This document shows, one piece after another, positions 1 to 5,816 of a stretch of 8,244 nucleotides of DNA (position 1 is its first letter; each line of letters starts with the position of its first letter). The notes under the pieces were generated by a model, which had not been told where the DNA came from, did no database searches, and saw only the letters and a list, made by a program, of their open reading frames with translations. The stretch spans positions 1-8,244 of the forward strand of contig JAQGKH010000086.1 in NCBI GenBank assembly GCA_028290225.1, given 5' to 3'. Source of the DNA: Devosia sp. (GTDB lineage: Bacteria > Pseudomonadota > Alphaproteobacteria > Rhizobiales > Devosiaceae). A program made the position numbers and the translations under genes.

Positions 1-76
1 CCCCACCCAACCACCGGCCGGCAAGCGTTACGACCGAGCAGCGCATGCGCCGCTGGGTCGAAAGCCTACAGCCCCC
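1..76. other. Left edge, no confident gene; possible 3' end of a plus-strand gene
   Basis: No recognisable protein is encoded here. On the plus strand the frame starting at base 3 is open from the window edge to a TAG at 93-95. It would end in a hydrophilic tail (…EQRMRRWVESLQPPQAGPI) and overlap the 3' end of divK by 19 bp in a convergent arrangement. The two other plus frames are also open across this stretch, so openness alone proves little in such GC-rich DNA. On the minus strand, downstream of divK, an ATG at 46-48 opens a frame to the edge, but its peptide does not look like PleD, the usual divK partner. The main visible structure is the palindrome at 31-60. Confidence 0.25.
31..60. repeat. 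30-bp imperfect palindrome downstream of divK
   Basis: Bases 31-60 form a near-perfect dyad: CGACC pairs with GGTCG, AGC with GCT, and the centre GCGCATGCGC is a perfect 10-bp palindrome. Thirteen of fifteen positions pair; the two mismatches are 36/55 (G-G) and 40/51 (A-C). As RNA from either strand it could fold into a strong stem, and it lies 17 bp past the divK stop. No run of T follows on either strand, so it is not a classic rho-independent terminator. It may be a 3'-end stabilising hairpin, a factor-dependent terminator or a protein-binding site; which of these is inference. Confidence 0.5.
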
Positions 77-448
77 TCAAGCCGGGCCAATATAGCGGGC
101 AATAGTTTCCAGAAAATGAGGCACCGATATCGGTTTAGAGATGTACCCCTCGCAGCCGCCTTGCAGGATGCGTTCTTCATCGCCCTTCATGGCGAAAGCC
201 GTCACGGCAATGACGGGGATATGGGCCAGCTCTTCATCGTCCTTGAGCCATTTGGTGACCACCAGACCCGAAACCTCGGGCAGCTGGATATCCATCAGAA
301 TCAGATCGGGATGATGGGCGCGCGCCAGATCCAGCGCTTCCATGCCGCTGCGGGTCTGGATCACGGCATAACCGCGCGATTCGAGCAGATCGTTGAAGAG
401 CTTCATGTTGAGCTCGTTGTCTTCCACGATCATCACTGTTTTTGGCAT
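77..448 (-). CDS. divK: Cell-cycle response regulator DivK
   Basis: A single-domain response regulator of 123 residues with no output domain. In alphaproteobacteria DivK is phosphorylated and dephosphorylated by PleC- and DivJ-type histidine kinases and, through DivL and CckA, controls CtrA activity and asymmetric division in the cytoplasm. Visible receiver residues are the acidic pair E9-D10, phosphoacceptor D53 (in LILMDIQLP), switch T83 and K105 in the SKP motif. The numbering agrees with that remembered for Caulobacter DivK, and long stretches such as VTAFAMKGDEERI match it. I chose ATG at 448: GAGG at 453-456 lies 4 nt upstream. A TTG one codon earlier would sit 1 nt from that site. The gene is divergent from the DUF3572-dinB operon. 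In many relatives pleD follows divK directly; nothing PleD-like starts in the 76 bp visible here. The identification is near certain. Confidence 0.97.
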   Translation of the reverse strand: MPKTVMIVEDNELNMKLFNDLLESRGYAVIQTRSGMEALDLARAHHPDLILMDIQLPEVSGLVVTKWLKDDEELAHIPVIAVTAFAMKGDEERILQGGCEGYISKPISVPHFLETIARYIGPA

Positions 449-535
449 CAAACCTCGCTTGTGCCGCTACCAGCACCCTCAGCACTTCGTTTTGCCGCCC
501 TGTTGGGGTAGCATCGAACTCTTACAAAAGACCAA
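449..535. promoter_or_regulatory. Divergent intergenic region between divK and the DUF3572-dinB operon
   Basis: These 87 bp must contain, or closely neighbour, the promoters for divK (leftward) and for DUF3572-dinB-ridA (rightward), since the genes diverge here. I could not find a convincing -35/-10 pair on either strand. A TTGCCG at 492-497 could be a rightward -35, but no good -10 follows at 16-18 bp. There is no TTAA-N7-TTAA CtrA box and no alphaproteobacterial SOS box (GAAC-N7-GAAC or GTTC-N7-GTTC). Only one half-site, GAAC at 516-519, is present. Confidence 0.4.
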
Positions 536-829
536 ATGAGCCCGGCCTTGCCTCGCACCCAATCCACCCCGCCCCCCGATGTGCCCGCCTTGGCCGAAGC
601 TTGCCTCGGCTACCTGGCCGAAAATCCCGATGAACTGCTGGCCTTCATGCAGGTGGCGGGCCTTGATCCCGATGCGCTGCGCCGCACATCCGGTTCACCG
701 GGCTTTCAGCACGGACTTATCGACTATTTTGCGTCCAACGAGCCGCTGCTGCTGGCTTTGTGCGCCAATACCGGCACCACGCCCGAAGCGTTCATGCGCG
801 TCTGGCACCGGCTCAACCCGGCGGGATAG
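536..829 (+). CDS. DUF3572 family protein
   Basis: A small, soluble, probably helical protein of 97 residues with no known biochemical function. It matches the DUF3572 pattern of alphaproteobacteria: a helix leading into YLAENPDELLAFMQVAGLDP (about residues 26-45), then an acidic, leucine-rich second half (about 57-84) with the stretch NEPLLLALCANTGTTPE. There is no signal peptide, membrane segment or cysteine cluster. ATG 536 is the only plausible start because a TAG lies in frame at 509-511. No good Shine-Dalgarno precedes it, so it may be translated from a short or nearly leaderless transcript (inference). Its stop lies 2 bp before the dinB start, indicating cotranscription. From memory the DUF3572-dinB pair recurs in Hyphomicrobiales, which hints at a link with Pol IV, but no role has been shown. 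Confidence 0.85.
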   Translation: MSPALPRTQSTPPPDVPALAEACLGYLAENPDELLAFMQVAGLDPDALRRTSGSPGFQHGLIDYFASNEPLLLALCANTGTTPEAFMRVWHRLNPAG

Positions 830-831
830 GC

Positions 832-2154
832 ATGGCGGCGGGCTGGTTTTGCCGCGACTGCCTCGCCCATGGGCGAGCCAGGGAGCCCAGCCGCTGCCCG
901 CAATGCGGCTCGCCCCGGTTGCGCTCGCATGCCGAGTTGTTCGAGCTAGCCATCGCCCATGTGGATTGCGATGCCTTTTACGCGTCGGTTGAAAAGCGCG
1001 ATGACCCAAGCCTGCGCGACAAGCCGCTGATCATCGGTGGCGGCGTGCGCGGCGTGGTGGCCACCTGCTGCTATATTGCCCGCCAGTCTGGGGTGCGTTC
1101 GGCCATGCCCATGTTCAAGGCGCGGCAACTTTGTCCAGACGCGGTGATCATCAAGCCCAACATGGCCAAATATGTTGAGGTCAGCCGGCAAATCCGCCGC
1201 CACATGGACGCGCTGACGCCCCTGGTCGAGCCGCTTTCGATCGACGAAGCGTTTCTGGATCTTTCGGGCACCCAGGCGCTGCACAAGGCGCCCCCGGCCC
1301 TGGTGCTCGCCCGGTTTGCGCGCCAGGTCGAAAGCGAGATCGGCGTGTCCATATCGGTGGGCCTCAGCCACAACAAGTTCCTCGCCAAGATCGCCTCGGA
1401 CCTCGACAAGCCGCGTGGCTTTGCGGTGATCGGGGCGGCGGAAACCCTGGGCTTTCTGGCCCCAAGGCCGATCAGCCTCATCTATGGCGTGGGCAAGGTG
1501 CTGGCCGAAACCCTGCGCAAGGACGGGCTGGTAACCATCGGTCAGCTGCAGGAGGAGCCGGCGGAAAAGCTGATGCGGCGCTATGGAGAAATGGGGGCGC
1601 GCCTGAGCCGGCTGGCTCACGGGCAGGACAGCCGCCGCATCGCAACCGGCGGCGAGATGAAGACGATCTCGTCGGAAACCACCTTCAACGCCGACATTGC
1701 TTCGCTTGAGGCGCTTTCAACCGAGCTGCTGGGGGTGACCGAGCGTTTGTCCGAGCGGCTCAAGGCCAAGGGTGTGGTGGGCGATACCGTGACGCTGAAG
1801 CTCAAGTCCGCGGGTTTTCGCTTGCGTACGCGCGCCCGGCACCTGATGATCCCTACGCAGCTGGCCAATGTCATCTATGATACCGGTCGCTCGCTGCTGG
1901 AGCGGGAAGTGGATGGCACGCCGTTTCGCCTGATTGGAATCGGTGTATCGGGCATCGAAGGCGCGAACGGCACCGATCCGGCCGATCTGCTCGAGCCCGC
2001 CATTGCGCGCAAGGCTGCCGCCGAGCGCGCCATGGACCGGGTCCGTACCCGGTTTGGCCGCGAAGCGGTGATCCGCGGCAAGCTCTACAGGCAAAGACCG
2101 GAGCCCCGGCCCGAGCTGATCCAGGAAGACGACAACGAAGGCGAAACGCAATGA
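832..2154 (+). CDS. dinB: DNA polymerase IV (Y-family) with N-terminal zinc ribbon
   Basis: An error-prone Y-family translesion DNA polymerase of 440 residues. The polymerase core begins about residue 41. The metal ligands are D45 (in AHVDCDAFYASVE) and D138-E139 (in PLSIDEAFLDL), and Y50 sits at the steric-gate position that excludes ribonucleotides. The stretch LSHNKFLAKIASDLDKP (178-194) is typical of the family. A helix-hairpin-helix thumb (IYGVGK…) and a little-finger domain follow. Before the core lies a four-cysteine zinc ribbon, C7-x2-C10 and C22-x2-C25, absent from E. coli DinB but known in alphaproteobacterial homologues. I see no obvious C-terminal QLxLxL-type clamp motif; the tail is acidic (QEDDNEGETQ). 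ATG 832 was chosen because it follows the DUF3572 stop by 2 bp and gives a full zinc ribbon; the open frame extends to a GTG at 760 inside DUF3572. The 3' end overlaps the next gene by ATGA. Confidence 0.96.
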   Translation: MAAGWFCRDCLAHGRAREPSRCPQCGSPRLRSHAELFELAIAHVDCDAFYASVEKRDDPSLRDKPLIIGGGVRGVVATCCYIARQSGVRSAMPMFKARQLCPDAVIIKPNMAKYVEVSRQIRRHMDALTPLVEPLSIDEAFLDLSGTQALHKAPPALVLARFARQVESEIGVSISVGLSHNKFLAKIASDLDKPRGFAVIGAAETLGFLAPRPISLIYGVGKVLAETLRKDGLVTIGQLQEEPAEKLMRRYGEMGARLSRLAHGQDSRRIATGGEMKTISSETTFNADIASLEALSTELLGVTERLSERLKAKGVVGDTVTLKLKSAGFRLRTRARHLMIPTQLANVIYDTGRSLLEREVDGTPFRLIGIGVSGIEGANGTDPADLLEPAIARKAAAERAMDRVRTRFGREAVIRGKLYRQRPEPRPELIQEDDNEGETQ

Positions 2155-2609
2155 CCAGCCCGATCCAAAGACTGCGTGAATACGGCTACGAACTCCCCGC
2201 GCCTAAGGCGCCCGTGGCGACTTATGTGCCTGTCAGCCGCAGCGGTAACATCCTTTATGTTTCCGGCCAGATTTCCAGCAGCGAGGCCGGGGTGGTCACG
2301 GGGCTGCTGGGTGACACGATGAACGTGGTGCAGGGCGGCAATGCTGCCGAGCTGGCGGCGCTCAACGTGTTGTCGCAAATCGTTCACATGGGCGGGGTGC
2401 CGCTCGAGGACATTAAGCGCATCCTCAAGGTGACGGTGCTGGTGGCCTCCACGCCCGACTTCACCGAGCACCATCTGGTAGCCAATGGCTGCTCCAACCT
2501 GCTGGTTGGTGTGCTGGGGGATCGCGGCAAGCATGCTCGCGCCGCCTTTGGCGTGGCAGCCCTGCCCTTTGGCGCGGCGGTGGAAGTGGAAGCCGTGGTG
2601 GAAGTATAG
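2151..2609 (+). CDS. RidA family protein (YjgF/YER057c/UK114 superfamily)
   Basis: A cytoplasmic trimer-forming protein of 152 residues. Canonical RidA hydrolyses reactive enamines and imines released by PLP enzymes such as threonine dehydratase. Visible features are YVSGQ (36-40), the central helix after GGNAAELAALNVL (62-74), and the end HARAAFGVAALP…VEVEAVVEV. R130 aligns with the carboxylate-binding arginine of E. coli RidA (R105) and E147 with its E120, so imine deaminase activity is plausible. It is about 25 residues longer than classic RidA and carries a GVLGDRGKHAR insert (120-130), placing it in the longer YjgF-like branch rather than RidA proper; its true substrate is unknown. Its ATG overlaps the dinB stop (ATGA, 2151-2154), and GAAGG at 2137-2141 is a possible ribosome site, so translation is probably coupled to dinB. 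Confidence 0.92.
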   Translation: MTSPIQRLREYGYELPAPKAPVATYVPVSRSGNILYVSGQISSSEAGVVTGLLGDTMNVVQGGNAAELAALNVLSQIVHMGGVPLEDIKRILKVTVLVASTPDFTEHHLVANGCSNLLVGVLGDRGKHARAAFGVAALPFGAAVEVEAVVEV

Positions 2610-2645
2610 CGGCACCCCCGCCGGGATGTTACGTCAGCTTCAGGA

Positions 2646-2660
2646 GTCAGTGCCACTGAC
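2646..2660. repeat. Perfect 7-bp inverted repeat, operator-like
   Basis: GTCAGTG, one central C, then CACTGAC: a perfect 7+1+7 palindrome 27 bp before the proposed TTG start of the phosphodiesterase gene. In RNA it could form a 6-bp stem with a 3-nt loop. The small spacer suits a dimeric repressor site better than a terminator, and no T run follows. Function is inferred only. Confidence 0.45.
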
Positions 2661-2673
2661 CAGCGCCACGTCC

Positions 2674-2679
2674 AAAGGA
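2674..2679 (+). promoter_or_regulatory. Ribosome binding site deciding the TTG start at 2688
   Basis: AAAGGA lies 8 nt upstream of TTG 2688-2690. No ATG or GTG in the same frame occurs between the upstream gene and the conserved catalytic histidine at codon 13, so this site supports an unusual TTG start. Confidence 0.6.
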
Positions 2680-2687
2680 TAGTTAGC

Positions 2688-3449
2688 TTGACCGACCAAC
2701 CGCTTTTTCCCCGTCCCGTCGCGCACCGGGGCCTCCACAACCGCGCTGCCGGCGTGATCGAAAACAGCGCCTCCGCTTTCGAGGCCGCTATCGCGGGCAA
2801 CTGGGCCATCGAATGCGACCTGCAGCTGACGGCAGACGGCGTGCCAGTGCTGTTTCACGATCCGGTGCTCGAGCGCCTTACCGGCCGCACCGGCCGGGTG
2901 AGTGAGCTTGCTGCCGCCGAGATGACGGCCATCCCCCTGCTCGACAGCCGTGCCGGCGATTGCCCCCAACGCTTCACCGATTTCCTCAAGCAGATCGATG
3001 GGCGGGCCTTGCTGCAGGTCGAGCTCAAGCACCAGCAGGACAATGCCGGCACCCAACTGCTTGCCCGGGCCGCCGCCGAGGCCCTGAAATCCTACCAGGG
3101 TCCAGTGACTGTCGAGTCGTTCGATCCCAATCTGATCACTCTGATTCGCCAGTTCGGTTTCACCGGCCCTCGCGGCATCATCACCTATAATTACGAAGGT
3201 GCCGAGGCCGAAGAAAACTACACTGCCGAGCAGCGCTGGACGCTGCGCCACCTGCTGCACTGGCATGAAACCCAGTTCGATTTCATCTCCTGCGCCAAGG
3301 ATGCGCTTGACTTGCCGGCGATCAAGTTCTGGCGAGCGCTTGGCAAGCCGGTGACCGGCTGGACGATCCGGTCTAAACAGGAATGGGAAGCCGCCCGGCC
3401 CCATATCGACCAGATCGTCTTTGAGGGGTTCGACCCGGACATTGCCTGA
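2688..3449 (+). CDS. Glycerophosphodiester phosphodiesterase family protein
   Basis: A cytoplasmic TIM-barrel phosphodiesterase of 253 residues (GDPD family, UgpQ-like). Such enzymes hydrolyse glycerophosphodiesters from phospholipid turnover to glycerol-3-phosphate and an alcohol, using a divalent metal. The catalytic set is visible: H13-R14 in VAHRGLH, E42 and D44 in IECDLQLT, H57 in VLFHDP, and the QVELK strand (E112, K114). The C-terminal GWTIRSKQEWEAARPHIDQIVFEGFDPD fits the end of the barrel. There is no signal peptide, so it is not the periplasmic GlpQ type. The TTG start is set by AAAGGA at 2674-2679 and the absence of ATG/GTG alternatives. The gene overlaps the next one by 8 bp. No ugp transport genes are in view, so the physiological substrate is uncertain. 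Confidence 0.93.
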   Translation: MTDQPLFPRPVAHRGLHNRAAGVIENSASAFEAAIAGNWAIECDLQLTADGVPVLFHDPVLERLTGRTGRVSELAAAEMTAIPLLDSRAGDCPQRFTDFLKQIDGRALLQVELKHQQDNAGTQLLARAAAEALKSYQGPVTVESFDPNLITLIRQFGFTGPRGIITYNYEGAEAEENYTAEQRWTLRHLLHWHETQFDFISCAKDALDLPAIKFWRALGKPVTGWTIRSKQEWEAARPHIDQIVFEGFDPDIA

Positions 3450-4617
3450 CACCGGCTATACCGCCACCATCCACCCCACCACCGCCAGCATCTCTGCTGC
3501 GGTTTGGGACAGCCTCGTGCCGTCCACCGGTGGGGTGCCCGACAATCCGTTTTTGAGCCACGCCTTCTTTCTGGCGCTGGAAGAATCGGGCTGCGCTACC
3601 GCCCGGACCGGCTGGCAGCCTCAGCACATCCTGCTGGCCGACAATGCCGGCCGTCCCGTGGGGCTGATGCCGCTGTTCCTCAAATCCCACTCCATGGGCG
3701 AATATGTCTTCGATCATGGATGGGCCAATGCCTATGAGCGGGCTGGCGGCAACTATTACCCCAAGCTGCAATGCTCGGTGCCGTTTACGCCGGCGACCGC
3801 GCCCAAGCTGCTGGTGCCGAGCGGCAGCCTCGAGGCTCAAACCGGTTTGCTGGCAGCCGCCCAGCAACTGGCGGGGCAGCGCGAGGCATCTTCGGTCCAC
3901 ATGACCTTCGTGCCCGAGGTGGAAGCGCAGCTGGTGGAATCAGCCGGCTGGCTCAAGCGCTTCGACACGCAGTTTCATTGGCACAATGAGGGCTTTGACA
4001 GCTTCGAGGGTTTTCTTGAAACGCTGTCCTCGCGCAAGCGCAAGACCATCCGGCGCGAACGGCGCGATGCCCTCGCCGACGGCCTTTCCGTCAAATGGCT
4101 GACCGGCCCGGATCTGCAAGAGCGGCACTGGGACGCGTTCTTTGATTTCTACGAGGATACGGGGGCGCGCAAATGGGGCCGCCCCTATCTCAATCGCAAG
4201 TTCTTCTCGCTGCTCGGCCAAACCATGGCCGATCGCATCGTGCTGATGCTGGCCTATGACGGCCCCGAGCCCATTGCCGGAGCGATCAACTTCCTCGGCC
4301 GCGACCGCATCTTCGGGCGTAACTGGGGCGCCACCCGCGAGGTGCCGTTCCTCCATTTCGAGCTCTGCTACTACCAGGCCATCGACTACGCCATTGCGCA
4401 CAAGCTCGCCGTAGTCGAGGCCGGCGCCCAGGGCGAGCACAAGCTGGCCCGCGGCTATGCGCCCGCCACGACCTATTCCGCGCACTGGATCGCCCATCCC
4501 GGCCTGCGCGGCGCCGTAGCGGACTTCCTTGAGCATGAACGTGCTTCAGTGGCGCGCGAGCAGGATCTGCTCGACAACTTTACCCCGTTCCGCAAGGGCG
4601 AGCGCATCGACAGGTGA
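3442..4617 (+). CDS. DUF482/FemAB-like GNAT-fold protein
   Basis: A soluble protein of about 391 residues from the DUF482 family (Pfam PF04339), often annotated as GNAT N-acetyltransferase or 'peptidoglycan biosynthesis/recognition'. No reaction is established for the family; a FemAB-like double-GNAT acyl- or aminoacyl-transferase fold is the general expectation. Family landmarks are NPFLSHAFFLALEESG near the N-terminus, the basic SSRKRKTIRRERR near residue 196, GRNWGA, and GAQGEHKLARGY at 328-339. I place the start at TTG 3442, inside the end of the phosphodiesterase gene. An earlier TTG at 3421 would add seven residues. GAGGGG at 3423-3428 is 13 nt before 3442, rather far, so the start is uncertain by a few codons. 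Translation is probably coupled to the upstream gene. Confidence 0.88.
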   Translation: MPDTGYTATIHPTTASISAAVWDSLVPSTGGVPDNPFLSHAFFLALEESGCATARTGWQPQHILLADNAGRPVGLMPLFLKSHSMGEYVFDHGWANAYERAGGNYYPKLQCSVPFTPATAPKLLVPSGSLEAQTGLLAAAQQLAGQREASSVHMTFVPEVEAQLVESAGWLKRFDTQFHWHNEGFDSFEGFLETLSSRKRKTIRRERRDALADGLSVKWLTGPDLQERHWDAFFDFYEDTGARKWGRPYLNRKFFSLLGQTMADRIVLMLAYDGPEPIAGAINFLGRDRIFGRNWGATREVPFLHFELCYYQAIDYAIAHKLAVVEAGAQGEHKLARGYAPATTYSAHWIAHPGLRGAVADFLEHERASVAREQDLLDNFTPFRKGERIDR

Positions 4618-4626
4618 GGCGGCACC

Positions 4627-4695
4627 ATGCCCCTTGGACTTGTGGGCCGGGAGGACTATGTAGGGACACCCCTCCCCTCGCAGGAATCCGCATGA
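4627..4695 (+). CDS. Possible 22-residue leader mini-ORF coupled to the hydroxylase-SDR gene
   Basis: An ATG at 4627 opens a 22-codon frame ending at TGA 4693-4695 (begins MPLGLVGREDYVG, ends SQESA). It starts 9 bp after the DUF482 stop. GAGG at 4616-4619, partly inside that stop, lies 7 nt before the ATG, which is good Shine-Dalgarno spacing. Its stop overlaps the next gene's ATG as ATGA (4692-4695). The peptide has no run of one amino acid that would suggest a classical attenuator and no membrane segment. It could be a translated leader that carries ribosomes from the DUF482 gene to the hydroxylase gene, or chance. Short length and lack of homology keep confidence low. Confidence 0.35.
   Translation: MPLGLVGREDYVGTPLPSQESA
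4649..4676 (+). promoter_or_regulatory. Possible leader hairpin before the hydroxylase-SDR gene
   Basis: GGGAGG (4649-4654) and CCTCCC (4671-4676) are exact inverse complements separated by 16 nt, ending 5 nt before AGGA (4682-4685), the ribosome site of ATG 4692. If formed in mRNA the stem lies within the mini-ORF and close to the initiation region, so translation of the mini-ORF could open it. No T run follows, so it is not a terminator. A 6-bp GC stem with a large loop can arise by chance in GC-rich DNA. Confidence 0.25.
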
Positions 4696-5816
4696 CCATC
4701 TGGGACGCTATCGTCTTTATCCTGCAAGCCGGCGTCACCTTCGTGCTCTCCACCGCTTTGTTCGATGCGCTCCATTGGCTGCTGCATCGGTGGGAGACCT
4801 CGCGGTTCAAGCTGTTGCGCACCTTTTCGTCCTGGCATTGGGTGCACCACAAGTTCCTCGGTCTCGACATGCAGATCAACCCCGCTTACGCGCGGGCTAA
4901 TGTCTGGTTTCATATCCTGCCGGAATATGCGACCTCGATGCTGGGCATCGGCTTGTTCCTGTTCATCTTTCCCTGGCCACCGATCGTCGTTGTGGCAGTC
5001 ATCCGCAGCGTCATGCTGGTGATGACTTACCGGGAGGAAGGGCTGGACTACAACCACATGGCCATGGACCGGGTGGGCGCCAAACAAGGGCTTCTGTGGG
5101 TGGATAATAACTACCACGCCATGCACCACGTTTATCCGCACAACTTCTTTTCCTCCTTCGCCAATATCTTCGATCTGCTGTTCGGCACCACCTGCCAGAT
5201 CAAGGGCCGGCACTTCCTCGTCACCGGGGCGGGCGGAGCCTTTGGTGCCGCTTTGGTCGCCAAGCTCACCCGCCTCGGAGGCATTGTGGAAACAGCCAAA
5301 TCGGGCGTCGATTTTTCTGCCGGCAACTACTCGGGCATGCGCGACAGGCTTGAACGCGCCGATGTGCTGGTGCTGGCGCATGGGGCCAAGAGCCAAGATT
5401 GCTGGAACGCCAACTTCGTCACCTCCACCGACCTGATTGAGCTGTTCACCGCCTTGGGCAAAGATCGCCTGACCCCGCCCGAAGTTTGGGCGGTCGGCTC
5501 GGAAGTAGAATTGCATGGCGATCTGGGAATGGAAGAGCTCAAGGCCTATGCGGCCTCCAAGCGGGCCTTTGCCCGGCGGGCTCTGGATTATTACCGCTCC
5601 GACGCGCTGTTTTATCGCCATATCGTTCCGTCGAGTTTCACTTCGGCCATGGGCAAGGGCGCGATGTCAGCGGCCACTGCCGTCAACATGGCCATGTTCT
5701 TTATCCGCCGCGGCTTTTCCTATGTTCCGGTGACTTTCACGGGTCTGGCGATACTCAACTATGTCCGCTTCCGCTTTTTCCAGCAGCGGATGGAGGATCC
5801 CGCGCTGGCTCAATAG
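4692..5816 (+). CDS. Bifunctional fatty acid hydroxylase/sterol desaturase - SDR fusion protein
   Basis: A two-domain membrane protein of 374 residues. The N-terminal half (about 1-170) is a fatty acid hydroxylase/sterol desaturase domain with the di-iron histidine set: H28-x3-H32, H49-x2-H52-H53, H122, and H142-x2-H145-H146. Hydrophobic segments lie near 4-24 and 80-112. The C-terminal half (about 172-374) is a short-chain dehydrogenase-like Rossmann domain: T178-G179-x2-G182-x2-G185 for NAD(P), a VLAHGAK strand, S270, and Y286-x3-K290, so the SDR triad looks intact. The layout matches what I recall as PRK07424 and parallels plant CER1/CER3 wax proteins. A lipid, sterol or aldehyde substrate is likely but unproven. 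I prefer ATG 4692 (AGGA 6 nt upstream), but the frame is open back to a GTG at 4614 that overlaps the previous stop (GTGA) and would add 26 non-hydrophobic residues. Confidence 0.9.
   Translation: MTIWDAIVFILQAGVTFVLSTALFDALHWLLHRWETSRFKLLRTFSSWHWVHHKFLGLDMQINPAYARANVWFHILPEYATSMLGIGLFLFIFPWPPIVVVAVIRSVMLVMTYREEGLDYNHMAMDRVGAKQGLLWVDNNYHAMHHVYPHNFFSSFANIFDLLFGTTCQIKGRHFLVTGAGGAFGAALVAKLTRLGGIVETAKSGVDFSAGNYSGMRDRLERADVLVLAHGAKSQDCWNANFVTSTDLIELFTALGKDRLTPPEVWAVGSEVELHGDLGMEELKAYAASKRAFARRALDYYRSDALFYRHIVPSSFTSAMGKGAMSAATAVNMAMFFIRRGFSYVPVTFTGLAILNYVRFRFFQQRMEDPALAQ

Larger units (their letters stand above)
2610..2687 (+). promoter_or_regulatory. Gap between the ridA-like and phosphodiesterase genes
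   Basis: This 78-bp gap carries a perfect inverted repeat at 2646-2660, a GANTC site (GAGTC, 2644-2648; the CcrM methylation target in many alphaproteobacteria) overlapping it, and the ribosome site of the next gene. An 18-codon mini-ORF (ATG 2626 to TAG 2680-2682) also fits, but no Shine-Dalgarno precedes it. No T-rich terminator and no clear -35/-10 promoter were found. The gap could hold an internal promoter with operator, or simply be a leader. Confidence 0.35.

Noticed and set aside
516..530. Possible SOS box before DUF3572-dinB
   Set aside because: Only one half-site GAAC (516-519) is present; seven bases later the sequence is AAAG rather than GAAC.
760..831. Extended dinB start at GTG 760
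   Set aside because: It would overlap most of the 3' quarter of DUF3572, adds 24 residues lacking family features, and ATG 832 sits at the usual operon spacing.
946..1620. 224-codon minus-strand frame inside dinB
   Set aside because: It is a shadow of the polymerase core; the plus strand carries all catalytic motifs.
2626..2682. 18-codon mini-ORF before the phosphodiesterase gene
   Set aside because: No Shine-Dalgarno precedes its ATG and it ends 5 bp short of the next start without overlap, so chance is the simpler explanation.
2640..3452. 270-codon minus-strand frame covering the phosphodiesterase gene
   Set aside because: It mirrors the coding gene almost exactly and its translation shows no recognisable motif.
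4656..5621. Long open frame (321 codons) on the minus strand opposite the hydroxylase-SDR gene
   Set aside because: It has no family resemblance and lies wholly opposite a gene with intact catalytic motifs; such antisense frames are common in GC-rich DNA.
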